Part shown: one piece after another, positions 44,625 through 53,597 of the stretch
How positions within the stretch are numbered: position 1 is the first letter of the stretch
Layout of the letters: every line of letters begins with the position of its first letter
Assembly (NCBI RefSeq): GCF_042665195.1
Contig: NZ_JBHTBW010000081.1
Location: 67,860 to 131,859 of the forward strand
Origin: Laceyella putida
GTDB lineage: Bacteria; Bacillota; Bacilli; Thermoactinomycetales; Thermoactinomycetaceae
Direction of reading: 5' to 3'
DNA: 64,000 nt
The notes under the pieces: model-generated
Told to the model about the DNA's origin: nothing
What the model saw: the letters and a program-made list of their open reading frames with translations, nothing else
Databases searched by the model: none
Translations under genes and position numbers: made by a program

Positions 44625-44823
44625 GAGGAACTCGTGGATGAGCGACACACCGCTTATCTCCACCCGCCGCTTACCACCGTAAAGGTTTATACCGAACAGA
44701 TGGGACGGATGGCTGTCAAAGTGCTGTTTGAACGCAAGGACCGGGAAGTTCCCATCCAAGGCCTCAAGATTCCAATTATTCCTATCTTGGAGATACCGAA
44801 CAAAGCGCCATCCATCCCGCCAC
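44625..44823 (+). pseudogene. C-terminal remnant of a LacI-family regulator
   Basis: The reading frame contains HPPLTTVKVYTEQMGRMAVKVLFERK...VPIQGLKIPIIPILEI, which is the ending of LacI/GalR proteins (PPLTTV...MG..AV..L..R). No DNA-binding domain or ligand domain precedes it and upstream sequence is unrelated, so it is a decayed fragment of about 60 codons. The carbohydrate genes it once controlled are not visible. Confidence 0.7.
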
Positions 44824-44891
44824 TTTATAAGCGGGGGATGAATGGCGCAAATCTGCCAAAAAGTGAAAAGCTCCTGGATCCTTTCACACGC

Positions 44892-45425
44892 TTAATGATA
44901 TGGAATTGATTTGATGTAATACAGATAAACCACTGATTTTCCATTGTGGATGGAAGCATTCAATACAAAAGTGATTTCATGATGCTCATTGGCCAAGTAA
45001 GTCACATACAGCTGCCCTTCATCTTCCACTTTTTTAAGCGGCTTCCCAAGCTCTTTGCGCAATTGTTTAAGGGAGATTTGTTGCAAATCTGGATCAAAAT
45101 CCTCCACCCAGGTAATGGGATCGCCAGGAAAATCATGGTCATAGATAAACCGGATATGGCGACTCCAAAAGTTGGCCGCGACACCGGAATCATCTTCCGG
45201 CGCTCCCCATGCCGCCTTCACGTCATCCAGCCGGCTTCCCACGCCAAAAGGGCCACTGTTTAATGTTCTTGTTTCAGAGGCCAAGTCCATGATTTGGTCC
45301 AGCAAGGCATGAGCGTTTATTTTGTCCCGGGATGTCTCCGCACCCGTGAGAGACGGGAATCCAAAGCTCGCCAATATCGCTCCCAAAATCAGAGCGAAAG
45401 TTAACCCTCGCAACCATCTTTTCAT
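44892..45425 (-). CDS. DUF4309-type (YjgB-like) secreted protein
   Basis: 177 aa from ATG 45425 (AAAGGA nine bases upstream). Signal peptide (RWLRGLTFALILGAILASFG, then TGAETS). The mature part has SGPFGVGSRLDDVKAAWGAPEDD, FWSRHIRFIYD and a DFDPDLQQISLKQLRKELGKPL region, matching DUF4309 lipoprotein-like proteins of Bacillus. It probably acts outside the membrane. Function unknown. Confidence 0.75.
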   Translation of the reverse strand: MKRWLRGLTFALILGAILASFGFPSLTGAETSRDKINAHALLDQIMDLASETRTLNSGPFGVGSRLDDVKAAWGAPEDDSGVAANFWSRHIRFIYDHDFPGDPITWVEDFDPDLQQISLKQLRKELGKPLKKVEDEGQLYVTYLANEHHEITFVLNASIHNGKSVVYLYYIKSIPYH

Positions 45426-45824
45426 GTCATCCATTCCTTTCAAACCAAGGTATGTTGGAGCTGATTGTATGTTACAAAAGGAATGTTTCATGATAATAAA
45501 TAATTATTTCTAAGTTGTAAATAATGTAAGCTCCCAAATACATGGCCCATGCCTCTTTACCAGGCCGCAGTCGACAAACCCACAGTCACCTATGCCATAA
45601 CTCCTGCGCGAAGAGTGTTTGCACCAGAAAGTGATGCGCAAGACCATGGGATTGGGAGGTTTAATCTTTATACCCATCATAATACGGGGTCATTTAAGGG
45701 CGAGAAAGGGTTAAAAAATTCGAACATAATATGAACATTGTAATAAAAGCGAAAGGTCTTTTCCAAACAAAAGTAGTAATCAATGTAACGGTTATAATCT
45801 TTTACGCAACTAGGAGGAAAGCCT
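45426..45824. other. Divergent intergenic region
   Basis: Holds the leaders of the DUF4309 gene (minus) and the propeller gene (plus). A 61-codon plus frame at 45549 (KPTVTYAITPARRV) has no start signal; it may be a decayed coding piece related to the LacI remnant on the other side. A TATAAT lies at about 45794-45799. Confidence 0.4.
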
Positions 45825-46883
45825 GTGAAAAAACATTCCCTCGCCTTATCCCTACTGGCAGGAGCCACCCTGTTCTTTGGCGCGACGGCGGAAGCTGCGC
45901 CCGTGCACCAACCCAAGCCGACAAGCGTGAAAAAGCTGGAACAAGACTGGAGAAAACAAGCCCGCACCAAGAAATTGAAGATCAATAGGCTGCCCGCGGC
46001 TAAACGGGGAGAAGAGAAGATCCTGTTCCATGAATCGCTCGAATCCAATCTTTATGTGGTGAATCCCGACGGCACGGACCCGCATCTTCTAATCGAGGGA
46101 GCGGAAGGTGGAAAACTCTCTCCCGATGGCAAGAAGATTCTGTTCACGGCATATAACGGGACAGACTCTACCGATGTGTACGTCGCCAACAGCGATGGAA
46201 CGCATGTCGTCAACTTGACCCACAGTCCCGAGTGGGAATCTGCCGGATCTTGGAACCCGGACGGAACAAAAGTCACGTATGATTCCTTTATGAATGACGA
46301 CCGGGATATTTGGGAAATGAATGCGGATGGAACCAATAAGAAAAACTTGACCCAAACCCCCGGTTTTTGGGAATCGTATGGCAACTATTCCCCAGATGGA
46401 AAGAAGATCCTGTTCATCGCATCTTCTGATGGCTATTTCGATGTCTATACCATGAACGCTGACGGCAGCAACGTGATCAATGTCACCAACACACCAGGAT
46501 ATTATGATTCTTCCGCCGAATGGACGCAAGATGGACGGATCTCGCTCAATGATGAACGCAATGTGTTTATTGTGGATGCCAATAAAACCAACCCCCATCT
46601 AAAAGCATGTTTCGATGCGGATTATGCCGGCAATACAGAGCTTTCTTCCGCTCTGTGCGATCAGGTCACCTTCTTTAAGGATGGTGCATTGATCTCAGCC
46701 ACCACGTGGTCCCCCGATGAGAAGAAACTGGCGGTTTCTCGCTCCGTCTGGGATTCGAATGACCAAGAGATACCCAACAAAGTTCGTGTGTTCCTTGTGT
46801 CTCCGGGCGGAGATGAAACGGAGGCGAAACAAGTGACCAACAAAATCTTTTCATATGCCAGCGATTGGGGTGTCATGCGGTAA
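45825..46883 (+). CDS. Secreted TolB-like beta-propeller (PD40) protein
   Basis: 352 aa; GTG with TAGGAGGAAAGCC. Signal peptide (LALSLLAGATLFFGATAEAA). Five or so WD40-like/PD40 blades repeat the pattern xYVxNxDGTxxxxLTxxxxxxxxxxxSPDGKKILF, for example at DIWEMNADGTNKKNLTQTPG and DVYTMNADGSNVINVTNT. It resembles the TolB propeller and DPP-IV-type propellers without the peptidase. Exported and probably protein- or sugar-binding. Followed by a terminator, so monocistronic. Confidence 0.88.
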   Translation: MKKHSLALSLLAGATLFFGATAEAAPVHQPKPTSVKKLEQDWRKQARTKKLKINRLPAAKRGEEKILFHESLESNLYVVNPDGTDPHLLIEGAEGGKLSPDGKKILFTAYNGTDSTDVYVANSDGTHVVNLTHSPEWESAGSWNPDGTKVTYDSFMNDDRDIWEMNADGTNKKNLTQTPGFWESYGNYSPDGKKILFIASSDGYFDVYTMNADGSNVINVTNTPGYYDSSAEWTQDGRISLNDERNVFIVDANKTNPHLKACFDADYAGNTELSSALCDQVTFFKDGALISATTWSPDEKKLAVSRSVWDSNDQEIPNKVRVFLVSPGGDETEAKQVTNKIFSYASDWGVMR

Positions 46884-47214
46884 TCCCCTTCGCCAGGTGA
46901 GCACCGAACCGTCTCCATCCCCCTTGAATCCCCAGAAAAACATGAAGCCATTCGACGCTATGGAAGCATCGAATGGCTTTTTTCCAACCTATTTCATTTC
47001 ATGCTCTTCCCCTACCTCGTTTCCTGGTTCTCCCTTCCCGTCACCCATTCAACCAACCGGACCGGTCAAGGTCCGGCCTCCCTCACCCAGCCCGGCACAG
47101 CTGTTAAATTGATCCAATGTTTGCTATTTGCCATAGACTTCCGTCTTCTTCACACGATACAATAATGAAAGATTCACCGTTTTTCCGACAACCATCCTGC
47201 GAGGAGGGCTGAAG
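46884..47214. other. 331-base intergenic region
   Basis: Contains the terminator at 46945-46983 and the leader of the JAMM-protein gene; nothing else seen. Confidence 0.5.
46945..46983 (+). terminator. Intrinsic terminator of the propeller gene
   Basis: AAGCCATTCGA and TCGAATGGCTT arms, then TTTTTT. Confidence 0.88.
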
Positions 47215-47625
47215 ATGAAGCCGTCCTATTATTCGATTCGCCATCATGTGATCAATGAAATGAAAGCTTATTGTTTGGAACAGTATCCACAAGAAGGATA
47301 TGGTTTTTTGGCCGGTCGTGACTACATGATTACACACTTTTTTCCGATTCAGAGCCAAAACCACTGCTCCTGCTCATGGGAATTGGAGCCGCGATCCTAT
47401 CTGGATATCATCAAGCAGATTCGCCATCTTCAGTTGGACTGGCTCGGCGTGGTCCATTCGCATCCGGTGTCTCAAGCCTATCCTTCAGCCCGCGACATAA
47501 CAGGTTGGCACTTTCACGAAAAAAGTTTGTGGATTTTGTCGCTCAAGGATAAAGAAATTCAACTTTGCCCTTACTATATACAAGAAAAAAAGATCCATCC
47601 CATCATGTTTGAAATCATCGAATAG
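47215..47625 (+). CDS. JAMM/MPN+ metalloprotease-like protein
   Basis: 136 aa; GAGGAGGGCTGAAG precedes ATG. All JAMM zinc residues are in place: E27, H81 and H83 in HSHP, S91 and D94 (HxH-x7-S-x2-D). Such bacterial enzymes cleave isopeptide-like bonds, for example removing a C-terminal residue from sulfur-carrier proteins (Mec+ type). It is followed after 21 bases by pncB and is probably co-transcribed, but no ThiS-like partner is visible. Confidence 0.88.
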   Translation: MKPSYYSIRHHVINEMKAYCLEQYPQEGYGFLAGRDYMITHFFPIQSQNHCSCSWELEPRSYLDIIKQIRHLQLDWLGVVHSHPVSQAYPSARDITGWHFHEKSLWILSLKDKEIQLCPYYIQEKKIHPIMFEIIE

Positions 47626-47646
47626 AAATGAATAGGGAGAATGCTT

Positions 47647-49104
47647 ATGATGGATTCATTCGTGTCCGCGTTACATACAGATAAATACCAGATCACCATG
47701 ATGTATGCTCACTACAAGAACGGCACGCACCAAAACCGGCGCGCCTTTGATTTGTACTTTCGCAAACTCCCGTTTGGCAATGGCTATGTCGTGTTTGCCG
47801 GCCTTGAGCGGGTGGTTCGTTATCTGGAAAATCTGCGTTTCCGCGAAGAAGATCTCCTTTACTTGCAACAAGAGAATGCGTTTGAACCGGAGTTTCTTGA
47901 CCTGCTCCGCTCTTTTCGCTTTACGGGCACGCTTTATGCCATGCCCGAAGGAACGCTCGCTTTTCCCGGAGAGCCGTTGATCCGAATAGAAGGCAATATC
48001 TTGGAATTGCAATTGATTGAAACCGCCCTGCTTAATTTTGTTGGTTACCAGAGCCTGATCGCGACCAAAGCCGCACGGGTTCGCCACGTAGCTGGGAACG
48101 ACACACTTCTTGAGTTCGGCACGCGCCGGGCGCAAGAGATGGATGCGGCGATTTGGGGCACGCGCGCCGCCTATCTGGCCGGATTCGACGCCACTTCCAA
48201 TACCTTGGCCGGTCAACGCTTCGGCATTCCCAGCCGCGGTACCCATGCCCATGCGTGGGTGCAAGATTTCGCGAGCGAACTGGAAGCGTTTCGCGCGTAT
48301 GCCGCCGCTTTTCCGGATGCGACCACTTTGCTGGTTGATACTTATGACACCTTGAAAAGCGGATTGCCCCATGCGATTAAAGTGGGCTTGGAACTGAAAC
48401 GGCAGGGGCACACCCTGGCCGGAATCCGTTTGGATAGCGGTGACCTCGCATACCTATCCAAACAAGCGCGGATGATGCTGGATAAAGCCGGACTCACCGA
48501 CACCAAAATCACCGCTTCCAGCGATTTGGATGAATTTACGATTCTCAATTTAAAAGCGCAAGGAGCCAAAATCGATGCTTGGGGCGTCGGCACGAAACTG
48601 ATCACCGCCTTTGACCAGCCGGCCCTGGGAGCCGTCTACAAAATGGTGGCGCGCTTTGAGGACGAAGAATGGGTGCCAACCATTAAAATCTCGTCCAATC
48701 CAGCGAAAATCACCACGCCCGGCCGCAAAAGCGTCTATCGCATCATCGATCGAAAGTCGGGCAAAGCGCGCGGCGATCTCATCACCGCGGTCGAAGAGAA
48801 GATCGATGAGGGCAAACCCCTGCAATTGTTCGACCCTGAACATCCATATAGACGGAAGAAAGTGAAAAACTTTCAAGCGATTCCGCTCTTGCAACCGATC
48901 TTCCAAGAAGGGCGGATTGTGTACGCCTTGCCCTCATTGCGAGAGATCCGTGAATACCATCAAAAACAGCTCGCCCTGTTCTGGGAAGAGTATTTGCGCA
49001 TTCTCAATCCGGAAGTGTATCCCGTCAGTTTGTCTCATCAACTGTGGGATACCAAACAGCGGCTGCTTGCCCGCATATATGATTACATCAAGGCAGAAGA
49101 ATGA
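47647..49104 (+). CDS. pncB: Nicotinate phosphoribosyltransferase
   Basis: 485 aa from ATG 47647; AGGGAG has seven-base spacing to it, whereas the in-frame ATG 47641 is too close. NAPRTase features: LHTDKYQITMMYAHY start, LEFGTRRAQEMDAAIWGTRAAYLAG, GTHAHAWV (phosphohistidine-loop), GIRLDSGDLAYLS and TASSDLDEF. Makes nicotinate mononucleotide in NAD salvage. Full length. Ends in a hairpin at 49117-49143. Confidence 0.96.
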   Translation: MMDSFVSALHTDKYQITMMYAHYKNGTHQNRRAFDLYFRKLPFGNGYVVFAGLERVVRYLENLRFREEDLLYLQQENAFEPEFLDLLRSFRFTGTLYAMPEGTLAFPGEPLIRIEGNILELQLIETALLNFVGYQSLIATKAARVRHVAGNDTLLEFGTRRAQEMDAAIWGTRAAYLAGFDATSNTLAGQRFGIPSRGTHAHAWVQDFASELEAFRAYAAAFPDATTLLVDTYDTLKSGLPHAIKVGLELKRQGHTLAGIRLDSGDLAYLSKQARMMLDKAGLTDTKITASSDLDEFTILNLKAQGAKIDAWGVGTKLITAFDQPALGAVYKMVARFEDEEWVPTIKISSNPAKITTPGRKSVYRIIDRKSGKARGDLITAVEEKIDEGKPLQLFDPEHPYRRKKVKNFQAIPLLQPIFQEGRIVYALPSLREIREYHQKQLALFWEEYLRILNPEVYPVSLSHQLWDTKQRLLARIYDYIKAEE

Positions 49105-49116
49105 AAAACTTCCCCC

Positions 49117-49143
49117 GACTGTTGCCACTTTGTGGCAACAGTC
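49117..49143 (+). terminator. Terminator of pncB
   Basis: GACTGTTGCCAC, TTT, GTGGCAACAGTC (12 bp perfect), then GTTTCCC. Confidence 0.75.
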
Positions 49144-49228
49144 GTTTCCCATTCTTGACCTTTTTTCCCTCTTCCCTAAATAATGTGAATAGACATTTTT
49201 TAAATTCATGAATAAAGGAGCGAGAACT

Positions 49229-49732
49229 ATGCTCACCATCCGCCAAGCCGTCCCCGCAGACCTGCCCGCGCTGGTCGACATCTACAACTACGCCGTACGG
49301 GAAACGACAGCGACTTTCGACTTGGAAGAACAAAGCGTCGCAGACCGTCAAGCTTGGTTCGCCAGCCATCAACCCGCACAATACCCGCTTCTCGTCGCCG
49401 AAGATGATGGAGTCGTTCTCGGGTATAGCGGAATCCTGCCCTATCGTGTCAAACCCGCCTATCGCCATACGGTGGAACTCTCCATCTATGTCCATCCTGC
49501 GGCCCAAGGCCAAGGCATCGGCAAACGGCTGATGGAAGCCATCATTGAACAGGCACAAACGATTGGCTACCATGTCATCATCTCCGGCATCACCGGCGGC
49601 AACGATGTCAGCTTCCGGTTGCATGAACAGTTTGGCTTCCAAGAAGTCGGCATATTGCGCGAAGTGGGGTATAAGTTTGATGACTGGCGCGATGTTCACT
49701 TTTATCAGTTAACCTTGCCGCTGGCTGACTAA
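49229..49732 (+). CDS. GNAT acetyltransferase, phosphinothricin-acetyltransferase-like
   Basis: 167 aa from ATG 49229 (AAAGGAGCGAGAACT). Conserved stretches IYNYAVRETTATFD, YRHTVELSIYVHPAAQGQGIGKRLMEAII (acetyl-CoA loop QGQGIGK) and LHEQFGFQEVGILREVGYKFDDWRDV belong to the Pat/MnaT subfamily. Members acetylate phosphinothricin, methionine sulfoximine or related amino-acid analogues; housekeeping detoxification is more likely than resistance. Confidence 0.9.
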   Translation: MLTIRQAVPADLPALVDIYNYAVRETTATFDLEEQSVADRQAWFASHQPAQYPLLVAEDDGVVLGYSGILPYRVKPAYRHTVELSIYVHPAAQGQGIGKRLMEAIIEQAQTIGYHVIISGITGGNDVSFRLHEQFGFQEVGILREVGYKFDDWRDVHFYQLTLPLAD

Positions 49733-49749
49733 ATAAGCCCATTGTGCCC

Positions 49750-49780
49750 GCCTTTCCCCTTCCTATAACAGGGGAAAGGC
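49750..49780 (+). terminator. Terminator of the GNAT gene
   Basis: GCCTTTCCCC and GGGGAAAGGC arms around an 11-base loop; no strong T-run. Confidence 0.6.
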
Positions 49781-49834
49781 CATCCCATCGAGAATTCCTT
49801 TAACATGATCCATGCGAGAAAGGGCGGACGGGGT

Positions 49835-50479
49835 TTGAAACGTTACGAGGAATATTGCGTCTATATCAAAGAATTATTGAATCAACAGAAAGTGATTTTG
49901 CACTTCGCTCATCCTGAGCGGCTGGAATTTCGTTATGACCAGCATGTCATCCAAGCGCTGATCGATAAGCAACCGTTTGAAGAGAAAGCTTTTTATCAGT
50001 GTTTGGAAGAGATTCCGCGTTATTTGTTGGCCATCATCAATCAAGATAAGGAACTTCTCCTCGATATGGAGCTGAAATATTATGATGAAGAGGACATCGC
50101 CTCACTGGAAGGGGAACAGATTAGCCGGGAAGTGAAAGAGAAGTTAAAAGTGATCGAAAAAATCTTCTACCAACCCCGGCTGATCCAGTCACTCAAGATC
50201 AAGCAAACGTCCAAATCCAAGTTGCTCAGCGATTTCCGTTGGGAAGTCAACCATAAAATATACGATCACGAACAGGGCCAACTCGAACCGCTCCGATACG
50301 TCCACTTGAAAATCGAAATGGCCCCCCCTGCCAACCATTCGCCGAAAAAACCTTGGTTACGCTATATTTTGGATAACGAGCCTCACAAAGAAGAGGTGAC
50401 GTTGACCTTAACGCATGATGACATCGACTTTCTGCTGATGGAGTTAACGACAATGAAAAAGGTGATGTCACGTGAATAG
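49835..50479 (+). CDS. Unrecognised protein, first gene of a PIN-associated three-gene operon
   Basis: 214 aa from a TTG at 49835 (AAAGGGCGGACGGGG upstream); ATG 49805 has no site. Mostly alpha-helical in the first 130 residues, then a strand-rich end (LLSDFRWEVNHKIYD, YVHLKIEMAPP, EEVTLTLTHDDIDFLLMELTTM). The alternation and the terminal helix are reminiscent of a COMM-like domain, but this is a weak visual likeness. It overlaps the next gene by 8 bases. No membrane segments. Function unknown. Confidence 0.7.
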   Translation: MKRYEEYCVYIKELLNQQKVILHFAHPERLEFRYDQHVIQALIDKQPFEEKAFYQCLEEIPRYLLAIINQDKELLLDMELKYYDEEDIASLEGEQISREVKEKLKVIEKIFYQPRLIQSLKIKQTSKSKLLSDFRWEVNHKIYDHEQGQLEPLRYVHLKIEMAPPANHSPKKPWLRYILDNEPHKEEVTLTLTHDDIDFLLMELTTMKKVMSRE

Positions 50480-51053
50480 ACGGGATGATCGTTTTCCCTA
50501 CCGAAAAATAAAACAGCGCGCCAACCAAGAGAAAGAAATCGAAGAATTCCTTAAATTACTTCAGCACTCCGCCGTCAAAAAAGGAAGTGTTCACGCCGAA
50601 GAGGAAAGGGCATTATCCAAAGAGTTGCTCACGCTCCGCCGACCGGCATTGTTTCCCCAATCCCCAACCAAGCCAAGCTCCAACAGTCTATGGCACTTTA
50701 TGCATGCAGAAACCTTTGCCAAGCTTCGCAAATACTTCACTTATCTCGAAGAACATTTCGACGAGATGCATGATCGGACCCAGTCCCTGGGCATCATCAA
50801 AGACCTGCTCCATCAGCTGAAAAACGACTTGAATCCAGATCTGTACAAGTATGAGCGGCGCATTTGCCTCATCATCCACGACGCCATTCACAAGGCCAAA
50901 GCGGAACGGCTCACTCCCGCTCATCTCACTGTCTTGTCCCGCGCCTTTGAAACGTTGTTTCAAGGACAATGCGACAAACACATCTTCCGCCAGGTAGACC
51001 AACTTCTGCGCCACCACGACCTCAATTGGATCATCGGGGACGATGCGGAATGA
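50472..51053 (+). CDS. Unrecognised helical protein, second gene of the PIN-associated operon
   Basis: 193 aa; GTG start with AAAAAGGTGATG and an 8-base overlap with gene one. Charged and helical, with no membrane segment and no known motif; the central part reads FAKLRKYFTYLEEHFDEMHDR...DLLHQLKNDLNPDLYKYERRICLIIHDAI. Its stop overlaps the next ATG (ATGA). Coupling on both sides suggests the three products work as one complex. Confidence 0.75.
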   Translation: MNRRDDRFPYRKIKQRANQEKEIEEFLKLLQHSAVKKGSVHAEEERALSKELLTLRRPALFPQSPTKPSSNSLWHFMHAETFAKLRKYFTYLEEHFDEMHDRTQSLGIIKDLLHQLKNDLNPDLYKYERRICLIIHDAIHKAKAERLTPAHLTVLSRAFETLFQGQCDKHIFRQVDQLLRHHDLNWIIGDDAE

Positions 51054-51802
51054 AGACCCTGTTTTTGGACACAACCATTTTGGCGGACCGGTACCTGGCC
51101 AACGCCAAGCGCCAACGGGAGATCAAGCGGCATCTCCAAGGCAAGTCCTTAACCACCTCCAATTACGTCATCGGTGAGCTGAAAAACAGTTTTCTGAAAA
51201 GCTGCATCACCCTCCACACCCTCTTGCTGGATGAGGAGACCGTCGAAGATGCGTTGGCCCGCCTGGGACAGCGTTGCTTCAGCACTCGGCAATTCGACCG
51301 AATCTTGAAAGTGTTTGCCTATCTGTCCAAGCAAGTGGGTTACGATAAGGAAGAACTGTTGGAACGTCTGGACATTTTAATTGAAGATGAGTTTGAGATT
51401 TTATTTGTGGAGGGGATCGACGAGCTCGTCGACGAGTGCCGGTGCATCCGCGCCCAAGCCATTCCGGTCAAGGAAGGCAAACGGTGGTTCTTGGACCTCG
51501 GGTGCCGGCAACAACCGGAACCCTCATGCGGCATAGAAGAATTTTACGCCAAACATGCAAAAGCACTTAGCTCTTTGGCGCAACTGGAACCGGGCAACCG
51601 AATCATCCACACCGACAACCTCAAGGGCATGCTATCCAATCAGAAGAGCAAGTATGGGCGCAACTGCTGGAGCGTGGGCGATGCCATCATTTGCACCGAA
51701 GTGCCCGCCGATCAGTGGATTTATACCTCCAACCTCAAAGATTACGGGCCCCTCAGTCAGCGATTGGGGAAGAAGTTGTGGGCGGAGTGGGAAAGTACCT
51801 GA
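51050..51802 (+). CDS. PIN-like domain protein, third gene of the unrecognised operon
   Basis: 250 aa from ATG 51050. The N-terminus KTLFLDTTILADRYL has the PIN first Asp (D7). Likely partner acids are E43 in NYVIGELKN, D211 in GDAIICTEV and D231 in SNLKDYG. The end (GDAII...YTSNLKDY) follows the usual PIN strand 4-5 pattern. It is roughly twice the size of a VapC toxin because of a 100-residue helical insert. PIN proteins are metal-dependent RNases, so an RNA-cleaving role is likely but untested. A strong terminator follows. Confidence 0.75.
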   Translation: MKTLFLDTTILADRYLANAKRQREIKRHLQGKSLTTSNYVIGELKNSFLKSCITLHTLLLDEETVEDALARLGQRCFSTRQFDRILKVFAYLSKQVGYDKEELLERLDILIEDEFEILFVEGIDELVDECRCIRAQAIPVKEGKRWFLDLGCRQQPEPSCGIEEFYAKHAKALSSLAQLEPGNRIIHTDNLKGMLSNQKSKYGRNCWSVGDAIICTEVPADQWIYTSNLKDYGPLSQRLGKKLWAEWEST

Positions 51803-51857
51803 ATATGCCCCGGCACAAACGAATTTATTTGCCAAAGAAACATCCATATTGAGTAAT

Positions 51858-51898
51858 AACCTTGGCTCATGATTCCATCGAGTCAAGGTTGTTTTTTT
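51858..51898 (+). terminator. Intrinsic terminator of the PIN operon
   Basis: AACCTTGGCTC and GAGTCAAGGTT arms followed by GTTTTTTT. Confidence 0.88.
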
Positions 51899-52126
51899 CC
51901 CACACCGGAACATGTAAGGGGCGCCTACGGTTTTCAAACGATTTCCCGTTGCCCCATCCCTCCAAAATCGGTTCGGTCGCTTGCGGAAACGTGATTTCCA
52001 AGGGCAAAATCACCATCGAATGATAGCCTATCTCCGTTGCGGCGCTTCTCCCCTTTTCCGATAAGAAATCGCCAATCTCTCACACACCCATTTCCGCAGT
52101 GGCATTCACACGTTTTTCAAAAATCA
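51899..52126. other. Upstream part of the hmp regulatory gap
   Basis: Within the 477-base space between the PIN gene and hmp, this part shows no gene or RNA. Confidence 0.45.
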
Positions 52127-52142
52127 TGTGATCTCCATCACA
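52127..52142 (+). promoter_or_regulatory. FNR/CRP-type palindrome upstream of hmp
   Basis: TGTGA-TCTCCA-TCACA, a perfect match to the TGTGA-N6-TCACA site of the Fnr/Crp family. With the palindrome centred at -41.5 transcription would start near 52176, and a weak -10 (TACTTT, 52164-52169) lies at the right place and has no good -35. This is the layout of an activator-dependent class II promoter. Confidence 0.7.
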
Positions 52143-52279
52143 GTGTTTTTTTTATTTTTCTTTTACTTTAAAAGAGAAGGTTGTTACAAACGATGATCGA
52201 GATCGAAGATCGAAAAACTTCATCGTCAACAATCTCAGGAAACAGCCATTTGTTTCAATAAGGAGAGGGGTAACCCATC

Positions 52280-53521
52280 ATGCAAGAAAAAACAATCCAA
52301 CTGATTCAATCGACTGTCCCGCTATTGCGTGAATATGGACAACAGATCACTTCCCGATTTTACCAAATGATGTTTCAGGCTCATCCAGACCTTTTGAATA
52401 TTTTCAACCACAGCCACCAAAAAAACCGCACTCAACAGCACGCATTGGCGCGTACGGTTTATGCGGCGGCGGCAAACATTACACAATTGGAAAAGATTCT
52501 GCCCGTGGTGATGCAAATCGCCCATAAGCATCGGAGCATTGGAGTGGAACCGGAACAATACCCAATTGTTGGAGAACATTTGCTGGGAGCGATGAAGGAA
52601 GTGCTGGGGAGCGCACTCTCTCCGGAAGCGCTCCAGGCTTGGGTGGATGCCTTCCAGATCATTTCAGACATCTTCATTCAGATTGAAGGCAACCTTTACC
52701 GACAGGCTGAACAACAACCGGGAGGATGGAGAGGCTTTCGCGACTTCATTGTGGACAAAAAAGTGGCGGAGAGTGACATCATCACTTCTTTTTATTTGAC
52801 TCCCGCGGACGGAAAGGAGATCGCGACATTCGCGCCTGGGCAATATATAAGCGTCAAAGTGGCGATCCCCGGAGATCCCCACACACATATCCGCCAGTAC
52901 AGTTTGTCTGACGCTCCCAATAAAAAGCATTACCGAATCACAGTGAAAAGAGAGGATGAAAGGGAAAACCTGCCCGCAGGCAAGGTATCCACTTACCTCC
53001 ATCGCCAAGTGAAGGAAGGCGACATCTTGAAAATCAGCGCTCCCGCCGGAGTGTTTACGCTCAATCAAACCAGCGTCTCACCGGTTGTCCTGATCAGTGG
53101 CGGAGTTGGTTTGACCCCGATGATGAGTATGCTGAGAACCCTAGTCCAAACACAGCCGGAACGTCAAGTCACGTATATCCATGCCGCCAGAAACGGACAA
53201 GTGCATGCGATGCGGGAAGACGTTTTATTGCTGCAGAAAAGGAACCCGCAAGTCAAATCTTATCTTTGTTATGATTCCCCAACGATGGAAGATCGGTTGA
53301 AAAACCGTTTCGACATAGAAGGGCATATTCAAGTGGAGTGGTTGCAAACCGTTCTACCGAAAAAAGCGGACATCTATCTTTGCGGTCCCGTCCCGTTCAT
53401 GATATCCGTATACCAAGCGCTTGTTTCCCTCGGCGTTGATAAATCATGTATCCATTATGAATTCTTCGGGCCAAGCGGCGTGCTGGAAGCGGCAAATCGC
53501 CCGCAAACCGTCAACATATAA
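52280..53521 (+). CDS. hmp: Flavohemoprotein (nitric oxide dioxygenase)
   Basis: 413 aa; AAGGAGAGGGG precedes ATG. Globin domain (1-140) with B10 Tyr (Y28), CD1 Phe (F42) and the proximal His in IAHKH (H84). FAD domain with RQYSLSD, NAD domain with GGVGLTPMM, CGP and the terminal FFGP. It converts NO and oxygen to nitrate. The upstream palindrome suggests control by a Fnr/Crp-type regulator. Monocistronic. Confidence 0.97.
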   Translation: MQEKTIQLIQSTVPLLREYGQQITSRFYQMMFQAHPDLLNIFNHSHQKNRTQQHALARTVYAAAANITQLEKILPVVMQIAHKHRSIGVEPEQYPIVGEHLLGAMKEVLGSALSPEALQAWVDAFQIISDIFIQIEGNLYRQAEQQPGGWRGFRDFIVDKKVAESDIITSFYLTPADGKEIATFAPGQYISVKVAIPGDPHTHIRQYSLSDAPNKKHYRITVKREDERENLPAGKVSTYLHRQVKEGDILKISAPAGVFTLNQTSVSPVVLISGGVGLTPMMSMLRTLVQTQPERQVTYIHAARNGQVHAMREDVLLLQKRNPQVKSYLCYDSPTMEDRLKNRFDIEGHIQVEWLQTVLPKKADIYLCGPVPFMISVYQALVSLGVDKSCIHYEFFGPSGVLEAANRPQTVNI

Positions 53522-53597
53522 GCGAATTGGGCCGGGTTGCCCATAACCAGGGTTTGAAAATGAGGAGGGAATAAAACTAAACAACATCATCTCCACC

